The notes under the pieces were generated by a model. It ran no database searches. It saw only the letters and a program-made list of their open reading frames with translations, and was not told where the DNA came from. This document shows positions 15,079-23,709 of a stretch of 64,000 bases of DNA, one piece after another. The DNA comes from Nonomuraea helvata (GTDB lineage Bacteria > Actinomycetota > Actinomycetes > Streptosporangiales > Streptosporangiaceae). Numbering within the stretch: the stretch's first letter is position 1; every line of letters begins with the position of its first letter. The stretch lies in the NCBI RefSeq assembly GCF_039535785.1, contig NZ_BAAAXV010000009.1, forward strand, positions 372,001 to 436,000. Direction: 5' to 3'. The position numbers were made by a program, and so were the translations under genes.

Positions 15079-17837
15079 GCCCCGGCTCCGAAGTCGAGCT
15101 GGGCCAGTGTCACGCCGTCGTTCTCGAACACCACATACAGATCGTGCACCCCGTCCACCTCCGGGAGCGAGGCCGTGATGGCGTGATAGCCGTAGCGGTC
15201 GGTCCTGGGTACCGGGAACGTGGCGAGGGCCTGACCGTAGAGGGGGTCGCCGCGGCGGACGGTGATCACGCCGCCCTCCGTGCTGCCCGCCGTCGCCACG
15301 CAGGTCGTGGCGGCGCCGAGGTCCACCTGCCGGAACAGGATCCACGCGCCCTCCGCGTCGGACCTGACGGCGTCACCGTCCACCTTGGTCTCGTCCACGA
15401 ACGTGATCGCGTCGTACTCGTCGTGGGCGGCGGCGCGCAGCAGCCCCGACTGGGGCGGGACGGTCTCGCCGTCGACCTCGAAGCGGGCGCTCAGGCGCAG
15501 GTCGGTGGCGCTGCGGCCGACCATGAGCTGGTGCGGCGCGCTCTCCACGACGAACCCGCCCCTGGTCACGTCCCAGAAGGCCAGCTCGGAGACGGGCAGC
15601 GTCAGCGTGACGGCGCGGCTCTCGCCGGGCGCGAGGCGTACCTTCTCGAAGCCGCGCAGGCGGCGCAGCGGCTGCTTGACGCGGGAGCGCTGCTGGTGGG
15701 TGTAGAACTGGACGACCTCGACGCCGGGCCTGGTGCCGGTGTTCGTCACGGTGGCCTCGGCTCTGACCACGTCGCCTTCCACGTGTACGCGCAGGTCCGC
15801 GTAGTCGAAGGTGGTGTAGCTGAGTCCGTGGCCGAACGGGTGGAGCGGGACGCCGCGGAAGTACAGGTACGTGGCGTCGGAGGCGATGATGTCGTAGTCG
15901 AGCAGGTCGGGCAGCTCCTGCTCCGAGCGGTACCACGTCTGGGTGAGGCGGCCCTCCGGGTCGGCGTCGCCGAAGAGCACCTCGGCCAGCGCGTGGCCGT
16001 ACTCCTGACCGCCGTGCGCCGACCAGAGCACGGCCGGGATCTCGTCGTCGGTCCAGGTCAGCGGGTAGCCGCTGGTGATGACCATGACGGTGCGCGGGTT
16101 CGCCTTGCGGGCGGCCCGCACCACGGCGTCCTGGGCGGGGGCGAGGGCCAGCGTCATGCGGTCCTCGGTCTCGCGTCCGTTCACGAGCGGGTGGTCGCCG
16201 ACCACCACGACCGCGACGTCGGCCGCGGCGGCCAGGCGGGCGGCCTGCTCGGTGCCGCTCCTGACCACCTCCATGGCCAGCCAGACCGCCTGGTCGGCGT
16301 CATCAACCAGGCGCAGCACGCCGTCGTCGCCCGCGCCGACGTAGCAGCCGGTCGAGATGTGGCGCAGGGCGAGCGTGCCGCGCGGCCGCTCTTCCATCCT
16401 GAACGTCTGGCGCACCTCCCACCCGTTCGGCCCCGGCTGGTCGTTCACCAGCGTGACACCGTCCACCGACACGAACCGGCCGGTCGCCACGGCTCGTAGC
16501 GCGTAGGCCCCGCCGCCCCAGTCGAACAGGTCGAACGTGCCCGCCTCGGCGGCCCCCACGCTCAGCGGCCCGCCCGCGGGGTCGGCGGCCACGGGCCCGG
16601 ACTCCGACGACAGCGTCACCCGGTCCACGGCCTCGCAGAAGACGGTCTCGCACCGCTCGCCCAGCCCCTGGCGGGCGGTGACCGCGTACGGGAGGGTGCC
16701 GCTGTACCAGTCCTCCATGAGCGCGTCGCCGAGCTGCCCGATCACCGCGATCTTCGTCACGCCGTCGAGCGGCAGCACCCCGTCGTTCTTCAGCAGCACG
16801 AACGAGCGCCGCGCCGCCTCCCCGGCCAGCGCCTGGTGCTCGGGGCAGTTGACCACGTTCCCGTTGACGTCGTCGTACGGCGTCCCCGGGTCGAACTCCC
16901 CCAGCCGGAACCTGATCGACAGCGCGTGACGGACGGCGCCGTCCACGTCCTCCTCGCTCATCAGGCCCTTCGCGAGCGCCTCGCGCAGGTGGCCGAGCGT
17001 GACCTCGGAGCGGTCGTCGTCCTGGGTGAAGCTGTCGAGCCCCGCCTTGATCGCGTGCGCGTACGCCTCGGGCAGCGTGTCGTGATAGCCCTGGAGCGCG
17101 GTGAGGTTGCCCGGCGCGTACGCGTCGCTGACCACCAGCAGGTCGTCGGGCGCCCACGCCCGCAGCACCTGCCCGATCAGCGGGCTGAGGTGCGCCGGGC
17201 GGCCGTTGACCAGGTTGTACGACGGCATGACCGCCACGGCCACGCCCTGCTCGATGGCCGGCCTGAAGGCGGGCAGCTCGTACTCGTGCAGCACCCTCGG
17301 CGGCAGGTTGCTGGAGGTCGTGCAGCGGTCGGTCTCGTTGTTGTAGGCGAGGAAGTGCTTGAGCGTCGGGGCGGTCTTCAGAATTTCGGGAGCGCTCCCA
17401 CTGAGTCCGCGCGCATAGGCCGCGGCCATGACCCCGGTCAACCACGGATCCTCGGAGTAACCCTCCTCGTTCCGCCCCCAGCGGGGGTCGCGCAGCGGGT
17501 TCACCACGGGGGCCCACACGTTGCGGCCCGCGCCCGCCGGGTCCTTGTGGTGGAAGGCCAGCACCTCGTCACTGGTCGCCTCGCCCACCCTGCGCACGAG
17601 GTCGGGGTCCCACGTCGAGGCGAGCCCGACGGCCTGGGGGAAGACGGTGGCCGTGCCGAGCCAGGCCAGCCCGTGCAGCGCCTCGGTGCCCGTGCGGAAC
17701 GCCCCTACGCCCAGCCGCTCGACCGGGGCCTGGTACTGGTGCAGCAGACCCACCTTCTCCTCGAGGGTCAGCCGGCACACCAGGTCGTCGATCCGGTCGG
17801 GAATCGGAACAGCGGGGTCGCGGAAGGGTTCTTGCAT
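15075..17837 (-). CDS. Cytoplasmic GH3 glycosidase with inserted beta-trefoil-like domain
   Basis: 920-residue glycoside hydrolase family 3 enzyme (beta-glucosidase/beta-xylosidase-like) without a signal peptide, so it acts inside the cell on imported oligosaccharides. The first domain includes 'RDPRWGRNEEGYSEDPWLTG' and the nucleophile Asp in 'LLVVSDAYAPG'; the second has 'VGDHPLVNGRETEDRMTLALA' and the fibronectin-like part 'GRLTQTWY...FGHGLSYTTF'. Between 'YAVTARQGLG' and 'GTEQAARLAAAADVAVVVVG' sits a roughly 100-residue insert resembling fascin/ricin beta-trefoil repeats; a carbohydrate-binding-like domain ends the protein. ATG at 17837 is six bases after AGAGGG. LacI operator upstream and lacI downstream define a regulated operon. 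Confidence 0.87.
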   Translation of the reverse strand: MQEPFRDPAVPIPDRIDDLVCRLTLEEKVGLLHQYQAPVERLGVGAFRTGTEALHGLAWLGTATVFPQAVGLASTWDPDLVRRVGEATSDEVLAFHHKDPAGAGRNVWAPVVNPLRDPRWGRNEEGYSEDPWLTGVMAAAYARGLSGSAPEILKTAPTLKHFLAYNNETDRCTTSSNLPPRVLHEYELPAFRPAIEQGVAVAVMPSYNLVNGRPAHLSPLIGQVLRAWAPDDLLVVSDAYAPGNLTALQGYHDTLPEAYAHAIKAGLDSFTQDDDRSEVTLGHLREALAKGLMSEEDVDGAVRHALSIRFRLGEFDPGTPYDDVNGNVVNCPEHQALAGEAARRSFVLLKNDGVLPLDGVTKIAVIGQLGDALMEDWYSGTLPYAVTARQGLGERCETVFCEAVDRVTLSSESGPVAADPAGGPLSVGAAEAGTFDLFDWGGGAYALRAVATGRFVSVDGVTLVNDQPGPNGWEVRQTFRMEERPRGTLALRHISTGCYVGAGDDGVLRLVDDADQAVWLAMEVVRSGTEQAARLAAAADVAVVVVGDHPLVNGRETEDRMTLALAPAQDAVVRAARKANPRTVMVITSGYPLTWTDDEIPAVLWSAHGGQEYGHALAEVLFGDADPEGRLTQTWYRSEQELPDLLDYDIIASDATYLYFRGVPLHPFGHGLSYTTFDYADLRVHVEGDVVRAEATVTNTGTRPGVEVVQFYTHQQRSRVKQPLRRLRGFEKVRLAPGESRAVTLTLPVSELAFWDVTRGGFVVESAPHQLMVGRSATDLRLSARFEVDGETVPPQSGLLRAAAHDEYDAITFVDETKVDGDAVRSDAEGAWILFRQVDLGAATTCVATAGSTEGGVITVRRGDPLYGQALATFPVPRTDRYGYHAITASLPEVDGVHDLYVVFENDGVTLAQLDFGAGA

Positions 17838-17855
17838 GGTCATCCCTCTGAGAGT

Positions 17856-17871
17856 GTCGAAGCGCTTCGAC
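17856..17871. promoter_or_regulatory. LacI-family operator (perfect 16-bp palindrome)
   Basis: GTCGAAGCGCTTCGAC is a perfect palindrome with the central CG expected for LacI/GalR binding sites, 18 bases upstream of the GH3 start. The lacI gene lies at the end of the same operon, which supports autoregulation. Confidence 0.8.
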
Positions 17872-17941
17872 GACCGGCCTCGGGAAGTTACGCGGACATT
17901 TCGGTGGATTTACTGAAGAGTGCCCGCCCCCGTGACCCAGG

Positions 17942-19141
17942 TCAAGGGACTCGGGGCAATCTTCCTGAATCTATGGAGTCCAGCACTCTCGCTGCGCCGC
18001 CGAGCGCCGCCGCGTCATGGCCCAGCGTCGAGGCCACCACCTGGCAGCCGCCGGCCTCCGCGGCGATCACGCGGTCGGCCATTTCGTCCTGGACGGCGGG
18101 CAGGAGCCACGGCGTCAGCGGGACGTAGTAGCCGCCGAGGATCACCACCTCGGGATTGAGCAGGTTCGCCAGGATGGACACTCCTTGGCCGAGACTGCGG
18201 CCCACCGACTCCAGCGTCGCCAGGGTGGCGGGGTCGCCGGCGCGGGCCAGCCGTACGGACTCCTCGATCTCCACCTGGATCTCGGCCGGCGACGGGTCCC
18301 TGCCCAGCACGGCGCCCAACCCCGCCATGACCTCCAGGCAGCCGCGGCGCCCGCAGTGGCACTCGGGGCCGTCGGGGTCGAGCTGGACGTGGCCGATCTC
18401 GCCGCTGAACCCGAGGCGCCCACGGCGCAGCCGCCCGTCGAGGATGATGCCCGCGCCCACGCCGATCTCGCCGGTGAGGTAGATCAGGTCGGAGGCGCCG
18501 GAGTGGGCGCCGAAGCGCTGCTCGGCCAGGGCGGCGAGGTTGGCGTCGTTGTCCACCTGGATGGTGAAGCCGGGGTCGCGCAGCGCCTTGGCCAGGTCGC
18601 CGCTCAGGTCCGCGTCACGCCAGCCCAGGTTGGGCGCGAACCGGACACTTCCGGCCGTGTCGACCAGCCCAGGCACGGCCACGCTCAGCCCGAGCACCTG
18701 CCGCTCCTGCTTGGCCATCCGGTTGACCACCCGGCGCACGACGGCCGCCACCGTGGCCACCCCCTGCCCGGCGGGCTCCGCCGAGTCGAAGGAACGCCGC
18801 CATGACAGCAGCCGCTCCCCCGCCAGGTCGACGGCCACGGCCGTGATGTAGCCGACGTTGATCTCCATCCCGATCGCCGCGTACGGCGAGCCGTCCAGGA
18901 CCAGCATCGTCGCAGGACGCCCGACCCGGTTCTCCGTCAGCCCGATCTCGCGCACCAGCCGCCGGTCGATCAGGTCGGCCACCAGGCTGGAGACGGTCGC
19001 CTTGTTGAGTCCGGTGGAGGCGGCGATGTCCGCCCGGGAGCAGGGCGCGTGCTCGCGCACGAAGCGCAGCACCACCGCGAGGTTGGTGGCCCGGACGTCG
19101 GCGAAGTCCGCCGGCCGTGGGTTGGTGGAAGAAGTGATCAA
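17942..19141 (-). CDS. ROK-family transcriptional regulator (XylR/NagC type)
   Basis: 399-residue ROK regulator: winged HTH at the N-terminus ('RADIAASTGLNKATVSSLVADLIDRRLVREIG') then a ROK sugar-kinase-like domain with 'QVDNDANLAALAEQRFGA', 'GAGIILDGRLRRGRLGFSGEIGHVQLDPDG' and the zinc motif C-H-C-G-R-R-G-C-L-E. No ATG is well placed; TTG at 19141 gives the usual length, and an in-frame GTG at 19234 would add about 31 poorly ordered residues. It is divergent from the ABC importer genes, and the inverted repeat between them is the likely operator. Confidence 0.85.
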   Translation of the reverse strand: MITSSTNPRPADFADVRATNLAVVLRFVREHAPCSRADIAASTGLNKATVSSLVADLIDRRLVREIGLTENRVGRPATMLVLDGSPYAAIGMEINVGYITAVAVDLAGERLLSWRRSFDSAEPAGQGVATVAAVVRRVVNRMAKQERQVLGLSVAVPGLVDTAGSVRFAPNLGWRDADLSGDLAKALRDPGFTIQVDNDANLAALAEQRFGAHSGASDLIYLTGEIGVGAGIILDGRLRRGRLGFSGEIGHVQLDPDGPECHCGRRGCLEVMAGLGAVLGRDPSPAEIQVEIEESVRLARAGDPATLATLESVGRSLGQGVSILANLLNPEVVILGGYYVPLTPWLLPAVQDEMADRVIAAEAGGCQVVASTLGHDAAALGGAARVLDSIDSGRLPRVP

Positions 19142-19240
19142 ATCAGCCCCGTTCCCCGCTCTGGCGTGACCATAGGATGCCGCATCGCGGGCCCGGCCAC
19201 CAATCGGGCGCGATCCCTTGTGGCGGCGGGTCACCCTCCG

Positions 19241-19269
19241 TTAATTTGTTTGATTGATAGACGAACTAA
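19241..19269. promoter_or_regulatory. ROK operator candidate between regulator and ABC importer
   Basis: TTAATTTG (19241-19248) and CGAACTAA (19262-19269) form an imperfect inverted pair with a 13-nt gap in an AT-rich patch. The half-site resembles TTAGTTTG of the Bacillus XylR operator as I remember it. A site with the same spacing lies upstream of the GH31 gene. Confidence 0.6.
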
Positions 19270-19309
19270 CTCTAGCTCGGAGTCCCCCCACCCCGGAAGG
19301 GAGCACGCC

Positions 19310-20929
19310 GTGAGTTCCACAACTCGGCGCGGATTCCTCACCCTGGCCGGCGTGACGCTGATGTCCGCCGCCTGCAGCCAGCCCGTGGCCCGCAAGGGCA
19401 CTGGGAAGGCCGAGGCCGTCGACAAGCTGGCCCAGCTGCTGCCCAAGCACATCCCCTACAAGGGCGTCACCCCCGACGTGAACACGCCGATCGCGATCGG
19501 CTTCAATACCTACCCGAAGAACCTGGTCAAGGCCGTCCCGCAAACCCCCGGAGCCGGCGGGAGCTATACGGCGATCACCCCGCTCTGGGGGCCGCCGCCG
19601 CCAAGTCCGAACCCCTACTACGACCTGGTCAACAAGTCGCTCGGGGCCACGGTCAAGTTCCAGATCATCGACGGCAACAGCTTCGCGGACAAGATCGCGC
19701 CAATCCTCGCGGCGGGCAACGTCGGTGACCTCACCGCCATCCCCGCCTTCGTCCTCCAGAAGCTCGGCGACTTCAACCGCCAGGCGGACAAGCTCTTCCT
19801 CGACCTCGGCCCCTACCTGTCCGGCGACAAATCGGCGCAGTACCCGATGCTCGCCGCGATCTCCGAGGAGGCCTGGGCGTTCGGCGTGTGGAACGGCAAG
19901 CTCATGTCCGTCCCACACCCGGGCCAGGGCCCGGCCCGCATGACGTACTACCGCAAGGACATCTTCGACACGCTCGGCGCCAAGCTCTGGAACAACGCCG
20001 ACGAGCTGTTCGAGCTGGGCAAGCAGCTCACCGACAAGTCCAAGAAGCGCTGGGCGTTCGCCACGCTCCACCAGGAGATCGAGCGGGCCTTCCGGGTGCC
20101 GTCGAAGTGGCGGTTGGCGAACGGCAAGCTCGAGCACAAGTACGAGACGAAGGAGTACGCCGACGCCGTCGCCTTCATGCGCAAGCTGTTCGAGGCGGAG
20201 CTGGTCCACCCCAGGGTGGTCGCGGCGGGATCGGCCAACGACCCGAGCAAGGAGCTGTTCGAGGGTGGCCAGGCACTGATCTTCGATGACGGGACCGGCG
20301 CCTGGCACGAGGCCATCAGCCGCCAGGCGCCGGTCAACCCCGCCTTCAACATGCAGCCCCACAACTGGACCGCCGACGGCGGCAAGCCCTACGGGTGGTA
20401 CTCCGACCCGGCCTGGATGTTCGTCTTCCTGAAGAAGGACCTGCCCAAGGAGAAGGTCGAGGAGCTCCTCCGCATACTGAACTGGCTGGCCGCGCCCATC
20501 GGCACGCAGGAGTACCACACCTGGAAGTACGGCGTGGAAGGCACGGACTGGAAGGACAAGGACGCCAACGGCTTCCCCGTCTACACCAAGAAGGGCCAGC
20601 AGGAGGCGCAGCCGGCCACCTACTTCTTCCTGGCCAACCAGGTCGAGCCCATGGCTCCCTACACGCCCGACTACATCAAGACGTACGGAGACTACCTCGA
20701 CGTCTGGTCCCAAAGCGTGGAGGACTACCCGTTCAAGGGCCTGCGCACCCAGGACCCGTCGCGGATGGCCGCCGCGCAGCAGCCGCTGGAGGACAAGGTC
20801 CTCGACATCGTCAAGGGCCGCCGCCCCCTGTCCGACCTGTCGACCGTCGTGCAGCAGTGGCGGGACGCGGGCGGCGAGGAGGCCCGGACGTTCTACACGA
20901 AGGTGCTGAAGGACAATGGCCGCATCTAG
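19310..20929 (+). CDS. ABC transporter sugar-binding lipoprotein (Tat-type signal)
   Basis: 539-residue extracellular solute-binding protein of the long (about 540 aa) type that pairs with LplB/LplC-like permeases. The N-terminus 'TTRRGFLTLAGVTLMSAACSQ' combines a twin-arginine motif with a lipobox (Ala-Ala-Cys), so it is probably Tat-exported and lipid-anchored. GTG at 19310 follows GGAAGGGAG. The frame is open upstream to 19049 across the divergent promoter, but that part is not coding. No ATPase gene is present in the cluster, as is usual when a shared MsiK-like ATPase serves several importers. Confidence 0.88.
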   Translation: MSSTTRRGFLTLAGVTLMSAACSQPVARKGTGKAEAVDKLAQLLPKHIPYKGVTPDVNTPIAIGFNTYPKNLVKAVPQTPGAGGSYTAITPLWGPPPPSPNPYYDLVNKSLGATVKFQIIDGNSFADKIAPILAAGNVGDLTAIPAFVLQKLGDFNRQADKLFLDLGPYLSGDKSAQYPMLAAISEEAWAFGVWNGKLMSVPHPGQGPARMTYYRKDIFDTLGAKLWNNADELFELGKQLTDKSKKRWAFATLHQEIERAFRVPSKWRLANGKLEHKYETKEYADAVAFMRKLFEAELVHPRVVAAGSANDPSKELFEGGQALIFDDGTGAWHEAISRQAPVNPAFNMQPHNWTADGGKPYGWYSDPAWMFVFLKKDLPKEKVEELLRILNWLAAPIGTQEYHTWKYGVEGTDWKDKDANGFPVYTKKGQQEAQPATYFFLANQVEPMAPYTPDYIKTYGDYLDVWSQSVEDYPFKGLRTQDPSRMAAAQQPLEDKVLDIVKGRRPLSDLSTVVQQWRDAGGEEARTFYTKVLKDNGRI

Positions 20930-21902
20930 CGGCCAGACAGCTGTGGACACCGCCGTTCCCGCCGCGGCCACCACACGCGGGAGGCGGAAAGCCGGGGCCC
21001 TGCGCACCAGGCTGCGGCGGGACTGGCAACTGCTGCTCCTGACGCTTCCGGCCCTCGCGCTGCTCCTGGTGTTCCACTATGTCCCCACGCTGGGGAACGT
21101 CATCGCGTTCCAGGACTACTCGACGGTGGACGGGATCCTGGGCAGCCCGTGGGTCGGGTTCGGCAACTTCGTCTACCTGCTCGGCGATCCGGCCTTCTGG
21201 CACGCCGCGCGCAACACCCTCACGATCACCGCGTTCCAGCTCGTCTTCTACTTCCCCGTGCCGATCGCGCTGGCGATCCTGCTCAACAGCGTGCTGCGGC
21301 CACGGTTGCGGGCGCTCATCCAGAACGTCGTGTACCTGCCGCACTTCTTCTCCTGGGTGCTGGTGGTCACGGTGTTCCAGGACATGCTGGGCGGGGCGGG
21401 GCTGCTCGCGCAGGAGCTCGACAAGCACGGGTTCGAGGGCTTCGACCTGGCCACCCAGCCCAAGACGTTCCTCCTCCTGGTGACGGCGCAGTCGGTGTGG
21501 AAGGACGCCGGCTGGGGCATGATCATCTTCCTGGCCGCACTCAGCACGATCGACCCGAACCTGTACGAGGCGTCGGCGGTCGACGGAGCGTCCAGGTGGC
21601 GGCGGATGTGGCACATCACGCTGCCCGGCCTCCGGCCGGTCATCATCCTGCTGCTGATCCTGCGGTTGGGCGACGCGCTCAACGTCGGGTTCGAACAGTT
21701 CCTGATCCAGCGGTCCGCTGTGGGCGCCGACGCGGCCGAGGTGATCGACACCTACGTCTACTGGCTCGGCCTGCAGACCGCCGACTACAGCATCGGGGCG
21801 GCGGCCAGCCTCTTCAAGGGCGTGATCGGCCTGACCCTCATCCTGATCTCCAACAAGATCGCACACCGGCTCGGCGAACAGGGAATCTATCAGCGCTCAT
21901 GA
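20916..21902 (+). CDS. ABC sugar permease (LplB-like)
   Basis: 328-residue membrane protein with a basic N-terminal tail and six predicted membrane helices. The cytoplasmic EAA loop reads 'EASAVDGASRWRRMWHITLPGL', where it contacts the ATPase. The ATG overlaps the last 14 bases of the binding-protein gene, so the two are translationally coupled. It is the first of two permeases forming a heterodimer for an oligosaccharide. Confidence 0.88.
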   Translation: MAASSGQTAVDTAVPAAATTRGRRKAGALRTRLRRDWQLLLLTLPALALLLVFHYVPTLGNVIAFQDYSTVDGILGSPWVGFGNFVYLLGDPAFWHAARNTLTITAFQLVFYFPVPIALAILLNSVLRPRLRALIQNVVYLPHFFSWVLVVTVFQDMLGGAGLLAQELDKHGFEGFDLATQPKTFLLLVTAQSVWKDAGWGMIIFLAALSTIDPNLYEASAVDGASRWRRMWHITLPGLRPVIILLLILRLGDALNVGFEQFLIQRSAVGADAAEVIDTYVYWLGLQTADYSIGAAASLFKGVIGLTLILISNKIAHRLGEQGIYQRS

Positions 21903-21922
21903 CAGTATTTCCCAATTTTCCC

Positions 21923-21988
21923 GACGGCCTCCTGCGCTCCGCTCCTCGTCCGCTGGCGCTCCCTGCGATGCTCACTCCGGAGGCCGTC
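21923..21988 (+). promoter_or_regulatory. Hairpin that can hide the ribosome binding site of the second permease
   Basis: GACGGCCTCC (21923-21932) and GGAGGCCGTC (21979-21988) are perfect complements. The right arm contains GGAGG, the Shine-Dalgarno of the permease starting at 21991. The 46-nt loop is rich in GCTCC/CGCT units. It may tune the ratio of the two permeases or be an inserted palindromic element. Confidence 0.55.
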
Positions 21989-21990
21989 TC

Positions 21991-22911
21991 ATGACGACCA
22001 TCACACGCTCGCGGCTCCGGCCCACCTGGGACGACGAGCCGTCCATCGCCGGCAAGCTCACCAAGGCGGTCGGCCTCGTCATCATGGTGCTCGTCGTCGT
22101 CTTCCCGATCTACGTCGTGGTGCTGACGAGCATCTCCTCCGGGAAGGCCATCAACGAGGCGGGCGGCCTCGTGATGATCCCCGACGGGTTCAGCTTCCAG
22201 GCCTACGCCGAGGTGCTCGGTGGCGGCGTGGTGGTCAAGGCGCTCCTCGTCAGCATCGGCGTCACCGCCGTCGGCACGGCCATCAGCCTGAGCGTTACCG
22301 CCATGGCCGCCTACGGGTTGTCGCGTCCAGGCTCGTTCCTGCATCGGCCACTGCTGTTCGCGGTGTTGGCGACCTTCCTGTTCGGACCCGGCATCATCCC
22401 CTCATACCTGCTGGTCAACAGCCTGGGCCTGATCGACAGTTACTGGTCGCTGATCCTTCCCGGCGCCATCTCGGCCTTCAACCTGGTCGTGCTGCGCTCG
22501 TTCTTCATGGGCATCCCCGGAGAGGTGATCGAGAGCGCCAAGATCGAGGGAGCGAGCGACTTCCTCATCTTCCGCAAGATCGTGCTGCCGCTGTCCAAGG
22601 CGGCGCTGGCGGTGATCGGCCTGTTCTACGCGGTGTCGTACTGGAACGCGTTCTTCAACGCCATGCTCTACCTCAATGACAGCGCCAAGTGGCCCTTGCA
22701 GCTGGTGCTGCGGACCTACGTGCTGGACGGCGCCCCCATGCAGACCGCCTCGGGCACGGTGGACGCCAGCAGCCTGGGCCTGGCCGCCGTCCCGGTCACC
22801 TCCGTCCGGATGGCGGTCCTCGTGCTGGCCATGATCCCGGTCGCCGCCATCTACCCGTTCGTCCAGCGCCACTTCATCAAGGGCGTCATAGTCGGCGCGG
22901 TCAAAGGCTGA
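21991..22911 (+). CDS. ABC sugar permease (LplC/YtcP-like)
   Basis: 306-residue permease with six predicted membrane helices and the EAA loop 'ESAKIEGASDFLIFRKIVLPLS'. The segment 'IPDGFSFQAYAEVL' and the C-terminus 'IYPFVQRHFIKGVIVGAVKG' are typical of carbohydrate importer partners of the MalG class. It is separated from the first permease by an 88-nt spacer with a strong hairpin instead of the usual overlap. GGAGG stands seven bases before ATG. Confidence 0.88.
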   Translation: MTTITRSRLRPTWDDEPSIAGKLTKAVGLVIMVLVVVFPIYVVVLTSISSGKAINEAGGLVMIPDGFSFQAYAEVLGGGVVVKALLVSIGVTAVGTAISLSVTAMAAYGLSRPGSFLHRPLLFAVLATFLFGPGIIPSYLLVNSLGLIDSYWSLILPGAISAFNLVVLRSFFMGIPGEVIESAKIEGASDFLIFRKIVLPLSKAALAVIGLFYAVSYWNAFFNAMLYLNDSAKWPLQLVLRTYVLDGAPMQTASGTVDASSLGLAAVPVTSVRMAVLVLAMIPVAAIYPFVQRHFIKGVIVGAVKG

Positions 22912-22927
22912 GCCCGTCCCGGGGCCG

Positions 22928-23080
22928 AAAAGCACGGGGCCTCCGCCAGGGAGGCGCTTCGCGCGAGTCGGCTCCGGACCGCGTTCTCCAGGGGGCTCAC
23001 GCCCCCTTCTACCCCCGTACCACCCCGCTCGCCGTCCCCATCCGTTGGCCGGTCACCGGGCAAGCCTGCTGGAGCCCACC
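22928..23080 (+). repeat. Dispersed 3'-flanking repeat, copy 1
   Basis: This 153-bp stretch downstream of the permease gene has a relative at 43034-43190 in the opposite orientation. Shared blocks in order are AAAAGCACGG, GGCGCTTCGCGC, a GGGGGCTCACGCCCCC-type hairpin, and the 17-mer GCCTGCTGGAGCCCACC. Both copies follow the 3' end of a gene in the same relative orientation. Confidence 0.7.
22939..22955 (+). terminator. Hairpin after the ABC importer operon
   Basis: GCCTCC (22939-22944) and GGAGGC (22950-22955) form a perfect stem with a five-base loop, 28 bases after the permease stop. It lies within repeat copy 1. No T-run follows. The rest of the gap up to 23317 holds no convincing gene. 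Confidence 0.45.
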
Positions 23081-23316
23081 CCAAGCCCCGGTTCGCTTGC
23101 CCGCCAGCACCGGCGCCCCAGACGCGCGATCTCCCGTAGCACGTCCGGGTGGGGGAGCGTGGGGGTTGGGGCATCCGTCATCGGTGTAGTCCTTCGATCG
23201 CCGCGGCCCGGCGACCCCGACAGGCGGCGCCACGCGAACATGAATGACCTTCTCGAATACGCTCTGGACGGTTGATTAAGCGAGGCGTTTTCTTCGGTAT
23301 ATGGGATAATGACGGC

Positions 23317-23631
23317 ATGGCCAGGATCTTGCGCTGGGGCGCGGGCATAAGTGGGGTAATTCTGGTCGGTTTCGGCGTCTGGCTCTTCTTCAGCGTCGGT
23401 CTCGACAAATCAGACAAAATCGCCAGCAGTGCCGGGCTGTTCGTCGGAGTCGCGGGCCTGGCCGTGTCGATCTACAGCGTGATCATCGCGCGTCGCCAGG
23501 CGGCAGCCCCGCCGACGACGCCGGCAGGGGGACAGCCGAGGATCGAGGCATCCGGCGAGGGTTCCGTCGCCGCCCAGACGATTTTCGGCAACGTCGTCAC
23601 GGGTGATCACAACCACCTGAACACGAATTAG
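23317..23631 (+). CDS. Small two-helix membrane protein with C-terminal S-V-A-A-Q motif
   Basis: 104-residue protein with two membrane helices (about 7-27 and 36-58) and a cytoplasmic tail. The tail contains IEASGEGSVAAQ (residues 76-87) continuing into 'TIFGNVVTGDHN', a Gly-rich motif of the kind found near STAND/NACHT proteins in actinomycetes. The NACHT protein encoded next carries the related IVAAGQQSVAAQ. I infer a membrane-acting effector or adaptor recruited through this motif. ATG at 23317 has no Shine-Dalgarno; GATAAT lies seven bases upstream, so a leaderless transcript is possible. Confidence 0.65.
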   Translation: MARILRWGAGISGVILVGFGVWLFFSVGLDKSDKIASSAGLFVGVAGLAVSIYSVIIARRQAAAPPTTPAGGQPRIEASGEGSVAAQTIFGNVVTGDHNHLNTN

Positions 23632-23709
23632 CCATTTCCGCGGAACGGTCGTCAGCGGTTAACGTACGCTCGGTCCGCGAATAAGGTGTACAGCTGGCTG
23701 AAGGAATCG

